NCBI GenBank assembly: GCA_963921935.1
Contig: OY998176.1
Coordinates: forward strand, 94,213,915-94,277,914
Direction of reading: 5' to 3'
From: Galeruca laticollis
Taxonomy: Eukaryota; Arthropoda; Insecta; Coleoptera; Chrysomelidae
DNA length: 64,000 nt
Part shown: piece by piece, positions 21,578-33,029 of the stretch
Layout: each line of letters begins with the position of its first letter
Numbering within the stretch: position 1 is the first letter of the stretch
Program-made: the position numbers and the translations under genes
Notes under the pieces: generated by a model
Databases searched by the model: none
What the model was told of the DNA's origin: nothing
The model's input: only the letters and a program-made list of their open reading frames with translations

Positions 21578-22052
21578 TGTAATGTTTTTGTCATTTATTT
21601 GAACAATGAACGGGTGGGATAAATTTTAAACACACGGTATGGATACTTACTAATTTATTTGAACACTAAACTAATCACTAATACTTAATTTATATATACT
21701 CAGTATATTCACTTAAACTAATTTATATGAACACTTAACTAATTTATATTCACTTATTTACTGTTTGCTATTTCGGTGTATTTATTTCACGAGATCACTT
21801 TATCCACTCCCCCAACTCTTCTTGATCGGTCCCTTATAAATTAATGCCTTTTTCACTATATAATTCTAGATAAAAACAATTGGCTTTCTGGCATTTTCTA
21901 GGTAAGACTGGTCACAAAAACATTGTAGATAAGATAGTCACTATTCGTTAACAATTCTAGGAAACCCTGCGCGTCCGCCATAATTTTAACTTTCATACGT
22001 GGCATAGACAGTGTCAGATTTAAGGACTATACCAGTGTGATGTTTCGTAACA
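21578..22052 (-). repeat. 5' LTR of Gypsy element
   Basis: Minus strand TGTTACGAAACATCAC to CATTACA; 475 bp, partner of 17510-17984; ATAT follows at 22053-22056. Confidence 0.92.
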
Positions 22053-23735
22053 ATATAGTTTATTATGATATCACCTGATATTCTTCAGTTTTCTGCATTG
22101 GAATTTTTCCTTTCATATTTTTTTAATTACGGCATTAAACCACTCAGGGTATTTATTGAAACCATTGTACGTTTTATATTTTGGTACGGTTACGTTCTTA
22201 GAGTAATAATAAACATAGAGAGGGCTATTCATTCATAAACACGTTTATTTTTGCGGCCAGCAATTCTAAACGTCAGTAGTGACATAATGAATTAATTACA
22301 AAAAGTGGGAGTGGTATTGTAGATACATGGAATTGCTGATTTTTTCTGTTTTTCTGACAAACTTGGCACCGACGAACAATGATAATCCAAAAACATTGAG
22401 TCAATTAACTTTGAATTCCATTTTGTCACTAAAAGTCTTGAGAAACACAGAAAAACGAAAGAACTAAGTGTTTACTCTCTAGTCGTAATGACGCTCGTCT
22501 AAACAAACCATGTTTGACATTATTCACTACAATACTACGACCTATTCAAAATGATCGTCGGTCACAGTCTGACGATATTTGCATCTCTCTTTATATGGTA
22601 ATTAAACAAGGACAAAACTACTAAATAGATTACTATTGACACATTAACGGGTACTGAAATTTTGAGCAATGTTGCCACTTTTAGTTATAACCATAAAGGT
22701 ATCTAGGGATACAACAAATTCTTGTTTAAAATTTATATAAGAATATGCCTTTAATGAATAAAATTCAAGTATTAATAATTAATTTTAGAAGCAGCGACTC
22801 ATATGCAGAAATTAGTATGAGTTTTTTTATTTGCCTAAGTTTTTAACAAATTTTCAATCAAACATCGAATTTCTTCTTTCCCGCAACTAAAGAGGATTTG
22901 TAAATATGGCAAAGCAGTGGAAGTGTCCCGCAATTGAGCTTAGAATGTGACTCAATGTTTGGGACAGGAAAAAGTCAAAACAAACATATCTATTTTTTTT
23001 GTTGATCTGAGGTTACGTTTATTTATATTTGTGTAAAAATTTTCCACAACATTATTAATATAATTTAATTCAGTTACGTTATCCCAATTAATATTTCTCA
23101 TATACTTATACATCAAATCAAAGTCTGCTTTTTTAAAAAAAATTTGTTGCATGTTAATTTATCTTTAATAGGAACAAATTTATTTCAACACACAGTAGCC
23201 ACAAGAGCCGGATGAAATATATCTTCTTGAACTAAATCCCTAAATACCTTGCACGAGTGAAAATTTTCCTGACATCAGTACTAAGTCTAATGCTTTTCCA
23301 TGCACATTTTTTACATCGCTGCAAAGTTTCAAGGAATTAACATCTACAAATTCTCGCAAACTATTTGTTTCAGTATTTACGACAATGTCCAAACAGTCAA
23401 TTCACTTTATTTCCGGTAAATTGAAGTCTCCAAAAATAAATTTTTCATTCATATCTTTAACATAATTTTGTAATAATTGAAAACATGAAGTATACTGATT
23501 CAGTTCTGCATTAAGTGAAATATATACTCTAATACGATAGTAGAGGTAGATTTTCTACAAATCCTTACATTCACAATTGAGACTTCGAATAAGGAAGAAT
23601 GCTCAACAATATTTAGTATATAGGTTTTTTTAGTTCCTATTAGCACGCCCCCTTCCCGAGTTTTGCGAGTGATTTCCAAATTTCTATCTGCACTGAATAT
23701 ATTAAAATAACTTCTTATCATGTCTAGCGACCTGT
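22053..23735 (-). pseudogene. LINE endonuclease (APE-type) and linker
   Basis: Minus-strand fragments in order: YFNIFSADRNLEITRKTREG then GVLIGTKKTYILNIVE (23721-23580), MNEKFIFGDFNLPEIK (about 23440), where GDFN is the catalytic signature of APE-type LINE endonucleases, then KALDL-like wording near 23280, and PKYKTYNGFNKYPEWFN (about 22170) of the linker before RT. Stops and shifts are frequent. The APE domain nicks target DNA to prime reverse transcription. The Gypsy LTR edge at 22052 interrupts the linker, and the frame resumes at 17509. Confidence 0.75.
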
Positions 23736-24249
23736 TTCGATTTTTAAATTTATATCACAAATACTACTCAATTTCCGTTCACCGTCTTATTAACCACTTC
23801 CATTCCCCAACTCTGACCACGAGACAAATGACATTTGTTCACAGCCGATTGAATCTTACGATGCTAAATACTAACATCATATCCTGCTTTTCGTTAAGAT
23901 TGCCTTTTAGACAAGACGTATCGTCATTTCCTTTTGCCTAAATTACTGTGGTATGGACAGCGGCTAGGACATATTCAGTGCTAAGGCACATTTGAAATTG
24001 GGACCCATTTAGTGTTAGGGCACATATTCTGATCCTATGTATGCCAACTGCTAGCCAACCTTAGCTGAAGAAAATCTTCCAGAATAACACTGGAATACCT
24101 CTCATCAATCCGCAATCCACCTTAAGTGTCTGACGACACTGTGCTGGGACATCTCCAGGACAAGTACAAACATGGAGTTGAACCACCCTTGAGAAGAGTC
24201 CAATGCCGGAATTTTGCTCAGGTGGCTACTTTAGTGCCCAAGAGGGAAC
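23736..24249. other. Foreign block inside the LINE endonuclease
   Basis: About 510 bp that the LINE protein does not explain; endonuclease wording stops near 24250 (VSGGEISDI) and resumes near 23725 (YFNIFSADRNL). It holds two near-copies of a GGCACAT-containing phrase (around 23980 and 24010). It may be an inserted short element, but I saw no clear ends. Confidence 0.4.
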
Positions 24250-24430
24250 AGGTTACAACTTATATCTGATATTTCCCCACCACTGACCCCGTCCCTTAGC
24301 CAAGTTTCAGTAACAACAAATATTTCATGATTACCTTCTAAAATGTTTTTGTAAAATTTCGCCATTTTCGTGTACAAACCTCTGCAATTTTGACACAGTG
24401 TTATGGTTTAAATTCTCTGAGAAGTTAATC
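24250..24430 (-). pseudogene. LINE endonuclease N-terminus
   Basis: Minus strand CQNCRGLYTKMAKFYKNILE and EIFVVTETWLRDGVSGGEI. The QNCRGL start and the TETWL box (catalytic Glu) are usual at the N-terminus of APE-type endonucleases in Jockey/CR1-like LINEs. This is the most upstream recognisable part of the split LINE; no ORF1 was found beyond it. Confidence 0.75.
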
Positions 24431-24604
24431 TTGTTGATAATTAAATATTTCATTAATACAGCATTATAGACTTTCAATTTTCTTTTAATGAAGCGGTAAT
24501 AAATAACTATTTATAAATCTATTAACATTGAACTGTATTTCACTTATTAATATAAATAACAGAAGTAAAAGCCGTAAACGTTATCAGTATAATACCTTTC
24601 AGAA

Positions 24605-24802
24605 CTATAGAATGACCATAATAATCTTACCGAACAATTTGTGATCGTCTATGACTCGAAACCATACTCTGGTTGTCTCCATATAAAAAGTAGTAGAATT
24701 ACCTTCTTTTAGTAATTTATTTTCCCATCCTGCTTTAGTGTTTTCCATGGAAATTGTTTTTTCGGTAACCTTCCTTTGTTTTACTTGTCCTTGGGTTGTC
24801 AT
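24605..24802 (-). other. Unrecognised short open frame with donor-like site
   Basis: Minus-strand frame MTTQGQVKQRKVTEKTISME ... FYMETTRVWFRVIDDHKLFG. The last codons run into GGTAAGATT, which resembles a splice donor (about 24634), and the start has an ATG. It could be a small first coding exon of a host gene, or chance. I recognise no domain, and no partner exon was seen. Confidence 0.25.
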
Positions 24803-24809
24803 TATACAG

Positions 24810-25765
24810 TAACTAAAATAAAATACTTAGCAGCCACTATTGAACATCATTATATCTCTGAATATAGATGGCCCTTGTTTCAATTTTAATCGGAGAAACT
24901 GGTGAAAATGCATAGTCTGTACACTGTTTTAATTGCTGGATTTATATTAAAGAAATAAACTAGTCAGTGTACATAAATTGATGAAATATAATTGTCTTAC
25001 CTGGATGCTTATTAATTCTCGTCATTTTCCTAAGAAAGTTCTGATTTCTTTTCTAATAATCTTGATATTTTTGTTATACATTTGTTTTGGTTGAGGGTTA
25101 AGTCATATAACTGTCAATTGAGATATAAAACATCGACACGAGCGTTCACACGATGCGTTCGATCGAAGCGTTCCAGATCTCTTTTATTTTGTGTGAGTAA
25201 GACAAGACTGAGAATAGTTAGGGAATACGAAACATTACGATGGAAAATAGCGAGACTAGAGATGGAACTCACATAGAGAAATAAATATATTATTATTTGT
25301 CTATGGAATCCCATTACCCAGAACAATTTTGGAATTCTTAAACATTTGATTTTCGTTTATCCCAAATATATATATATATATCCATGTTATTTACCATAAC
25401 TAAAGAAGTGTTTTTCTCATTTACCATAGTCATATACCATATTAATTGTCACGGATACTTTGCTTATTAGTTATCTTGAATGGTACTTTCAATTCGACAC
25501 TTCACCTGTTGGTCAACCTACCTCTAGTAGTCGATGCCCACCTGTGTGTTGATTTAATTTTGTTCATTATTGCCAACAGAAACAATAAAGTTTGAGTTTT
25601 TTATAAATAATTTTTGATTCTGATTTTTCCATTGTAAGCTGGATAAACTGATTTAGCCATTTTGAGGATAGTTTGCACGGCAAGCGACCGCTGCGGTTCT
25701 CATATTTGTGCAAGTTGCTTCTAAATTGTTTGATTAATTTTTGGATTTATCCGTATTGGAACGGG
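24810..25765. other. AT-rich stretch, no gene seen
   Basis: Contains a short TA run near 25368 and short open frames only (25082-25276 plus, 25114-25326 minus) without known motifs. Confidence 0.45.
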
Positions 25766-25770
25766 ATTTG

Positions 25771-26767
25771 ATTTGCGCAAATTATAATAATATCGAGACT
25801 ATATTGGGATCAGTCAGCATATGTGTCCGTAGAAGGAGAAAAATCAGATGCCATAAAGATCGCACGAGGTGTAAGGCAAGGATGCGTATTGTCCCCTCTA
25901 TTATTTAATGTTTATTCAGAATACATATTTAGAGAGGCTCTCGAGGACGTAGATGAAGGAATATTACTAAATGGTAAAAGATTAAACAACATCAGATACG
26001 CTGACGATACAGTGATTATGGCTGGAGACCTCAATGGATTACAACAACTAATGAACAGAGTGTATTCAGTTAGTCTAGAATACGGTCTCGATATAAATGT
26101 CAACAAAACGAAGTACATGGTAATCAGCAAAAGTCAGATTCCACAGGAGCACCTCACCCTAAATCAGCTACAAATTGAGAGGGTCGGTAAATACACATAT
26201 TTAGGAACTACACTCAATGACCAATGGGACCACTCACAAGAAATCCGCTGTAGAATAGAGAAAGCAAGGGCCGTATTTCTCAAAATGGCATCAGTTTTTA
26301 AAAGTCGATCTCTGACGTTAACTACCAAAATAAGACTCCTTCGCTGCTACGTTTTCTCCGTCTTACTGTACGGGGTCGAATCATGGACCTTGACCGACGC
26401 AACAACAAAAAAACTCGAAAGCTTTGAAATGTGGCTCTATCGTAGAATATTAAGAATCTCATGGACAGACCATGTGTCCAACGTAGAGGTCTGCAGAAAA
26501 ATGCAGAAAGACACCGAATTAATAAAAACGATAAAGATCCGCAAGCTAGAATATTTCGGTCATATAATGCGAAATGAGAAAAGGTTCAGTCTATTACAAA
26601 ATATCTTGCAAGGGAAGATCCCTAGTAAACGTGGCCCAGGACGACGGAGAAATTCATGGCTCAAAAATCTCAGGACATGGTTTTCAACAACTACTACAGG
26701 ACTATTCCGTGCAGCAGCAAATAAAATCATAATAGCCAGAATGATCGCCAACATCCGGACCGGATAG
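25771..26767 (+). CDS. LINE reverse transcriptase, intact 3' half
   Basis: An uninterrupted plus-strand frame of over 320 codons ending at 26767. It begins inside the palm (LYWDQSAYVSVEGEKSDAIK), then RGVRQGCVLSPLLFNVYSEY, the intact catalytic box IRYADDTVIMAG, KTKYMVIS, YTYLGTTLNDQWDHS, LRCYVFSVLLYGVESWTL, RRILRISWTDHVSNVEV and GRRRNSWLKNLRTWF. It ends with a purine-rich CTAGAAGAAGAAGAATAAG tail. It is 5'-truncated: the endonuclease and the RT fingers are missing, so it cannot move, but the lack of stops suggests a fairly young copy. The same clade appears in 62545-64000. It is probably RTE-like, and the exact clade is not certain. Confidence 0.9.
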
Positions 26768-26789
26768 GCACTAGAAGAAGAAGAATAAG

Positions 26790-28180
26790 AATATAGTCGG
26801 TTTTAGTTTTGGAGAATTTGGGAAGCCACTATATATACCGGAAGGGATTTATTTTATGAGAATTCTCCAGAGGTTCATTTGATCATCGAACCCAAACGAC
26901 TGCCTTTTCCAGTGTGGTCATTTAGTTGAACCCTCATCGTGTTGAGGTAAGCCGATATGTCTATTATTTTCTAATAAAGGAAGAGTTGATAGCTATTGCC
27001 AATTATTCATGCAATTTTCTGTAATGAAGGTTAATACTTTCAGGGTTTTCTTCTCCCTTCCTTTTCCTCGCGTATGGAATAGACCAAAAATAGTCCCTGT
27101 TTAGTCACCTGCTTCAAGCAAGATTGGGGGAGAGACAATTAGGACTAGATACTGGAATTTATTTGTGGTCTTGATCTTATACCTATACCATAGCAGCTTA
27201 GTACCTTAGTTAAGACTACCTGTGATTTTACTACTCTATATTATTTTGACTTGATATTCGACATTTTGTACTGGAGAACTGAGTTGGCTGGAACCCAACT
27301 TCAGTCATATAGTGATTGCGCCCGATTTTGAGAATTAGATAATAAATCCTGGATTCGTCTATTTAGTTTGGCTAAAATCCAAAGTTATATTTTGTAATTT
27401 CAGTAAAACAAAATCGATAATTGTCTTTATGTTACTTTATTAGGGGGTATTAGGTACAAGAAGGGTGTAGTGTACAACGGGATGTAAAGTGTAAAGCTTG
27501 TATGATCATGCAGTGCTAAACGAGATAATTGTAGATTGTTATATCAGATATAATTTAATTATTTATAACCGTCAATAGAGCTTTATAACTTTTACATTGT
27601 GAATTTTACTTCAGGAATTATTAGTAATATGCACTACCCTTGACACCAGACTAGGTTACTTAATTCGTTTGCAAGGTACCTGCCTATTTGTTTTTCCGCA
27701 TTTTTCAAAAGTAGTAAAATTCGGTGGCGTTTGGAATTAAATAGTGACTTCAAGGAAACCGAGATAATTTACACCCACTTCTAAGAGTAGCACCTATCGC
27801 TTTGAATCTTAACATTATTAAAATGGGCATTCCAGCGACTTCGGTCTTTTACAAAAGCACACTTAAAGGTAGGTTAGTTGTTGCATCAAGGTCGAGTAAC
27901 AACAGACACACTTGACATATTTTGTATTATCTGATTTTATATAAGATGTATCTTCAAAAATTAAAAATAGGAAAATAAAAGAAAATATACAACTTATAAA
28001 TCGAAATGATAACCCCTTGTTTTAACATTTTCATAGCTCTCTCCTTCTCCTCTACAAATTTTCAAACCTAAATGACTTATTTATTTTAATTTTATTATAC
28101 TTGATAAACAATTGCCAAATGTCTTGTACTATTATTTTATTTTCAATAATTTTATTTTATTTTGAATTCTAAATAAGTAG
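26790..28180. other. No gene seen
   Basis: About 1.4 kb without recognisable coding or repeat structure. Confidence 0.5.
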
Positions 28181-28280
28181 TGAAACAGTTTTGTCTTATC
28201 AGAGTTAATGAGCAATGTATGAAATTTATTTTTAGTCGACACCCTCTGTACTGTACTATTACTGACTCCTCAGGTAGTCG

Positions 28281-28484
28281 CTACTTGGGCTGTGGAAGAG
28301 ATGGGTTTACTACAATTTCTGCAACTATATTAATTTGTTTATCAATACCAATATTTGGTCGACCCGATCGTTTGGCATCATGAACACTACCTGTTTGTTG
28401 GAACTTAAAATAAGTCTGGGATATAAGGCGATCCCTCATTAAAAATGTGTTCCGTCGCATGAAAATTATTTCCACTTTCACCAA
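28281..28484 (-). pseudogene. Helix-turn-helix fragment of a Tc1/mariner-like transposase
   Basis: Minus strand MRDRLISQTYFKFQQTGSVH and DAKRSGRPNIGIDKQINIVA, then NPSLPQPK. The F-x2-TGSV-x-D-x3-RSGRP wording is the first helix-turn-helix and linker of many Tc1/mariner-type transposases. No catalytic part is present and the frame stops at once. It abuts the end of the Penelope-like RT. Confidence 0.45.
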
Positions 28485-28507
28485 TAATTAAGATAGCTGT
28501 TACATTT

Positions 28508-29500
28508 TCAGCTAGAGCATGTAACATATGCTGCTAATTGATGTGATATGGGATGATTGGCACTATATGGAATAGTCACATCAGTGTGTGCTGGTTTTCT
28601 GTAAATTGAATAATCAAGTACATTATTAACTTTTTGAATTTTTAAATCAAGAAAATTTATCGAGTTATTTCCTTCAACTTCTAATGTAAATCTAATTTTT
28701 GGGTGTAAATTATTAATATGATTGAAAAATATATCTAATTGTCGTTCACTACCTATAAAAGAAGCTAGAATGTCATCAACATATCTATACCAAAATAAGA
28801 CATGTATAAAAATAGTTCTTTCAAATATTTTTCTTTCTAAACTGTACATAAAAATGTTTTCCAAAATTGGTGATATAGGGCTTCCCATTGGTAAACCTTC
28901 ATTTTGAATATATATCTTATTGTCAAAAGTGAAATAATTCTGATCAAATAATTTAAGTATATATGATATTCCTGGATTAATATTTTCATCTTCTAGTAAT
29001 TTTCTTACGAGTGTTAGACAATCTTTAGGAGGAGTTTTATCGAACATATTGGTAGCATCAAATGAAATGAGTTCAGAGTTATCTAGCAATTTGAAAGCTT
29101 TCAATTTTTTTATTAGTTCTATTGAATTTTTAAGTGAGTATTAAGATGCATATCCGTAAGTTTTTAGTATATTGTTAAGTTTTTTTGGTAATATATTATT
29201 AGGAGTATTAACATATGAAACTACATGTTTAATTGGTTTCGTTATTTCATGTAATTTAACGGTTCCAAATAACTGTGGAGAATGAGGATTTTTATTTACG
29301 ATGGACTTCTATTTGTAATCACTTAAAACATATTTTGAATTATTATCATTGTCTCTTACATTATTAGAAAACTTTTTTATAGGGTCTGCTCCAAGAAATT
29401 GTGCATCGCTAGATTCCATGAAGTTATGTATTTTTTAATTATAATCTTCAGTTGTCAATCTGACAGTAGCGTTCCCTTTGTCAGATTCTGTAATTCTTAG
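28508..29500 (-). pseudogene. Penelope-like element reverse transcriptase
   Basis: Open from 29104 to 28508 on the minus strand, with decayed upstream coding to 29500 (ITESDKGNATVRLTTEDYN, NPHSPQLFGTVKLHE, KPIKHVVSYVNTPNN). RT blocks: LISFDATNMFD, NEGLPMGSPISPI, WYRYVDDILASF (intact YVDD), INFLDLKIQ and a RKPAHTDVTIPYSANHPISH end. These are hallmark phrases of Penelope-like RTs, which are related to telomerase. The GIY-YIG nuclease half is absent; coding stops at 28508. The upstream edge coincides exactly with the LTR-like repeat at 29501. Confidence 0.85.
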
Positions 29501-29729
29501 TGTAACGTGAATTTCGTTCACCACTCGTAATATTTCTCATCGATGAAAGAGTAACGTAAATTTCGTTTACCCCTCGTAACATCGAATAATACTTCTGGTC
29601 GATGGCTGTCGAAGTTTAAATTTTCGGAAGAGTTCGTTTCATTTGGATATTTAAGCCAATGCACGCTGAGGTTCGTCCCTTAATTCCATCTACATTGTTG
29701 AGTTCGTTATCTTATCGTATCGAAGTACA
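29501..29729 (+). repeat. LTR-like direct repeat, left
   Basis: TGTAACGTGAATTTCG to GAAGTACA; nearly identical to 30594-30822. Contains an internal near-duplication (TAACGTGAATTTCGTTCACC / TAACGTAAATTTCGTTTACC). Confidence 0.85.
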
Positions 29730-29958
29730 AGAAGTGGTTCAGCTCTTCTGGTCCTAGTGTTGATCTAGATGTGTTGGGAAACGAGACTTGCTTTGCTGCT
29801 AAGGGGGTGCAATTTCAACTTATAGCTAGTCTCTTTCACCTTGACTCCTCTTCTAGTTTAATATTGGTCTGGATGAGTTTGGATCATGTAGCTTGGGGTT
29901 GCTTGGGGATCTCAATCATACCAAACAGTGGGGTGAGTAGTTTTAATTTTCTTTGTGA

Positions 29959-30049
29959 GTTGTCCAGTACCCTGTATAAAAATGTGGTCATGTATCTCGT
30001 CGGGTTGTCCAGTACCCTGTATGAAAATCTGGTTATGTATGTTGTTCGG
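29959..30049 (+). repeat. Two tandem units of about 45 bp
   Basis: 29959-30003 and 30004-30049, each starting GTTGTCCAGTACCCTGTAT, inside the LTR-like element. Confidence 0.85.
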
Positions 30050-30593
30050 GTTATCCTTCTAGGCATATATTCAATTTGTCTATATCTTGTCTAATCATAT
30101 AAGAATTTTAGACTGACAGAAACTTTATTCTGTTAGGGAGTTATATAAAGCTTCCTTGGATTTGTTCCAAAATAATATCGATATCGAATTATTTTTTTTT
30201 CTTTCCCCTTCTCTCTTTCTATCTTATCTGAACTTGCTTACATCAGTAATGTTCATTCTATTGTTAGGAGGTTTAATATTTTAAGCAATTGAATGGTATT
30301 ATTTCATGCATCAGGTAAAAATCTATTTATTTTTTCTTAGTTATTTTACCATGTTGGTAATTTACTGATTCAAGGATCATCAATATTGCAGATTTCTGTT
30401 GTAACAAATGATACTCTTAACGATTTGCATAGGCATACCTGCTCCGGGTTCCTTCATTTATAGAGCATACAGTTAAATTTTTTTCGTTCTCCTCTTCATT
30501 ACCGTAGTTACTGTTTCAAAGAGGAATTTTTTTTGGATCTTCATTTAAAAAAATCTTTTTTAAAAATTTTCTTTTTCTCTGGTTGTAAGGGTG

Positions 30594-30822
30594 TGTAACG
30601 TGAATTTCGTTCACCACTCGTAATATTTCTCGTCGATGAAAGAGTAACGTAAATTTCGTTTATCCCTCGTAACATCGAATAATACTTCTGGTCGATGGTG
30701 GTCGAGTTTTAAGTTTCCGGAAGAGTTCGTTTCATTTGGATATTCAAGCCAATGCACGCTGAGGTTCGTCCCTTAATTCCATCTACATTGTTGACTTCGT
30801 TATCTTATCGTATCGAAGTGCA
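30594..30822 (+). repeat. LTR-like direct repeat, right
   Basis: Second 229-bp copy, ending GAAGTGCA. Confidence 0.85.
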
Positions 30823-31160
30823 TTTCTATGGAATGGTTAGTGGTTTCGCTTAATATGTATATTATTTCTCCGTTAATTTTTTCTTACATGGTACTCAATA
30901 GTTTCAAATTAATTTTTCTTTAAAACATTCAGTACCAGAGATATATTATATCGATTTCGTTTTTGTTATATATATTTTGTTCTGGTCCTTCATACATTTT
31001 TTATACCAATGGAATTCTACGTTGAAAACCATTGAAATGAAATTAAGTGAATTCGTAACTTTTCTTATGATTTTTATTATGCTTTTATTTCTAAAATCTC
31101 TATCAAAATATTGATACAGGAAACATGAACCACGTGTTCTATTTTTTTTCTATACTTTTT

Positions 31161-31530
31161 TTATGTTGGTTTGTAAGTACTTACAGGTTTATGATGTTTA
31201 GAGTATTGAATACTATGTTGTCTATGTTCATTTTCCTGTAGTTTTGGTTCTTGCATATTCAATTTCTGGTGCTTCATGTTGCTGACACTTTCCCTGATTT
31301 TGTCATCTAAACAGCCAAATTCTACTGGATGTAGTTTGAACATCAGTTCATAAAGTACAACTTTCATGTAGTTGTCCAAGGAGTCGATTATTTGAAAACA
31401 TGTTCTACATTATTCTTTAGGCCATACTAGTTGAGCACATTTTATAGCTTCTCGTGTTTTTGTATGGCATTTTATATTTAGATAATTTGAAATTACCTCT
31501 TCTCTAAGGCATTGGAGAGAAGATTTGAAC
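31161..31530 (-). other. Unrecognised cysteine-containing open segment
   Basis: A minus-strand frame with one stop (near 31417) reads SSLQCLREEVISNYLNIKCH, KCAQLVWPKE, CRTCFQIIDSLDNYMKVVLY and HPVEFGCLDDKIRESVSNMK, ending KPVSTYKPT. The cysteine spacing suggests a folded, perhaps secreted, protein, but I do not recognise the family. It could be a decayed host exon or an unknown repeat ORF. Confidence 0.3.
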
Positions 31531-31559
31531 ATACTCTACCAGAAGTTAGTACAAAAACG

Positions 31560-31605
31560 TTGTTATATGAGTAGATTCTACGGAGTAAGGATCGAGACAG
31601 TTAAT
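31560..31605 (+). repeat. Unclassified interspersed repeat, partial copy
   Basis: TATGAGTAGATTCTACGGAG and following bases match 7530-7575 and the copies near 38 kb. Confidence 0.55.
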
Positions 31606-31734
31606 TTCTGTATTAATATAATAAACACTAGAAAAAGTATTTTAAACTTCCACTACAAGCATAGAACTGACAGTGTTAGAATTCTTTTTACTGATTTCCG
31701 ATTACAAACGATCGACGGTTAATATTTTCAAACG

Positions 31735-33025
31735 GTAGGTAATTGATGTGAGAGCAGTACAGATGACTTATATTTTAAGAAAATCAGATGGAAATCTCAT
31801 TATTCGATCAGATTTCAAGAAAGTGTCTTTAATTGGTGCACTGCCGATAATTGAAGTGTTTACCTTACCCTATAATTAAAAACCCAAAATGCTTTCGAAC
31901 ACCACTATTGTTTTCTCTTTCAACATAAGATTTCTTTTTCTCAGTTTATTATCATATATCGGCTTCATTCCTCTTCTGTGAAAATACCACTATTGGAGAA
32001 ACCATTTGAGAATTTCTCGAACGAGTTAAACGTGCAATTGGGAAATCTTCGATATGTCGTGCGTTGACGAAGTGAATGAACTAATAGCTTTTTTCATCAA
32101 ACTGTAACGTAATGTTGCAAAATATATTGACCAATGAAAATTAGCTTTTTGTCGATATGTCAAATAAAGCTATTTTTCTCCAGCTATAAAAGTAGTCTTA
32201 ATCGATATCTAGATAATTCTTAAAATTTTATTTATATTTGATGATTTTATATATTTCTTGTATCTCTATTCATCTAATAATGTTTACCCTCTCTCAAAGG
32301 TGTCAGATAAAACATAATAATCATTATTTATGTATAAATTTCTCCTCCAACTATAATGAAGCAAAACCGAAATTTATTATTTATAAACCAGGTTGTTATA
32401 CTTCCTGAATCACATGAATGTTCCTTGTTCATCCATTTTTTATGTGATATCTTTCAAATGAGCAATGAATCTAGAAAAAAAAATATGTTGTCTCATGTAA
32501 CTCCGGAACTTCATGTGAGAGACTGTCAGACTTACCACGGATAAATGGATAAATAATTCATGTAATTCTGTTTATTGGACGAAAATATCCCTACGGCACT
32601 GAATTCTAACATAGGCTATGTAGTTGGTGTCGACGACGTAGTTGACTCAAAGCTGAGCACAATTCACCTCTAAGATTACTCTCGACCTCTAGTGAAAGTA
32701 ATCGTTTTGGTTTCTTATTGAGCGGTATTGAATAGAGAGGCTAATTTATGATTTTTCATTAGCAGCATAAAACCTTTTCCCTTATTGCATTTCTATTATC
32801 AGACAGATTAATTTCATTATTAAATAATGGAAAGTTAAAATGATATATTTCTGTCTAATGAGAATAAACTTAAAGATTTTCAACGATGAAATTTTTAGTT
32901 CTAAGGATACATAATGGATTCTAAAGTTTTTTGGAAGCAGGAGATTGGCATTTCCTTACAGCTCACTCAATATAGATAATCATTGTTACCATGATTAAAT
33001 TGAGGAGCGTAAGTTTCAACTGAAG
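31735..33025. other. No gene seen
   Basis: AT-rich, no recognisable coding or repeats before the Gypsy LTR at 33030. Confidence 0.5.
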
Positions 33026-33029
33026 ATAT

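Larger units (their letters stand above)
17510..22052 (-). mobile_element. Gypsy element with both LTRs, macro-domain lineage, lacks protease-RT
   Basis: Two LTRs of 475 bp each (17510-17984 and 21578-22052) bound a minus-strand interior of Gag, RNase H tail, integrase, macro-like domain and CCCH-type finger. The flanks share ATAT (17506-17509 and 22053-22056), a 4-bp target duplicate as expected for Gypsy. Protease, RT and nearly all of RNase H are missing at the same junction as in 4864-7412. The two LTRs differ at scattered positions, so the insertion is not recent. A purine tract (AGGGAGGGGG, about 17987-17998 inverted) precedes the 3' LTR. The copy could only have moved with proteins from a relative. 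Confidence 0.92.
12960..24430 (-). mobile_element. Jockey/CR1-like LINE split by two younger insertions
   Basis: Four minus-strand pieces form one element in the right order: endonuclease start (24250-24430), endonuclease and linker (22053-23735), linker and RT (16348-17509), RT thumb and C-terminus (13020-13638). A Gypsy element fills 17510-22052 and a mariner-like element fills 13639-16345. Taking each insertion out with one copy of its target duplicate (ATAT, TA) leaves the LINE reading frame continuous across the join, showing that the LINE was there first. Many stops make it inactive. A further block at 23735-24250 does not fit the LINE protein. Confidence 0.8.
29501..30822 (+). mobile_element. 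Small LTR-like element (TRIM-like)
   Basis: Two direct repeats of exactly 229 bp (29501-29729 and 30594-30822), each starting TGTAACG and ending CA, enclose an 864-bp interior without RT, integrase or any known domain. That is the shape of a terminal-repeat retrotransposon in miniature. A convincing primer site, polypurine tract or target duplicate is not visible (flanks TTAG versus TTTC). A Penelope-type pseudo-LTR is an alternative, because a Penelope-like RT abuts the left edge. The orientation is arbitrary. Confidence 0.6.

Noticed and set aside
29501..30822. Coding capacity in the 107-codon frame at 29771-30094
   Set aside because: It crosses two tandem 45-bp units and shows no motif; most likely chance.
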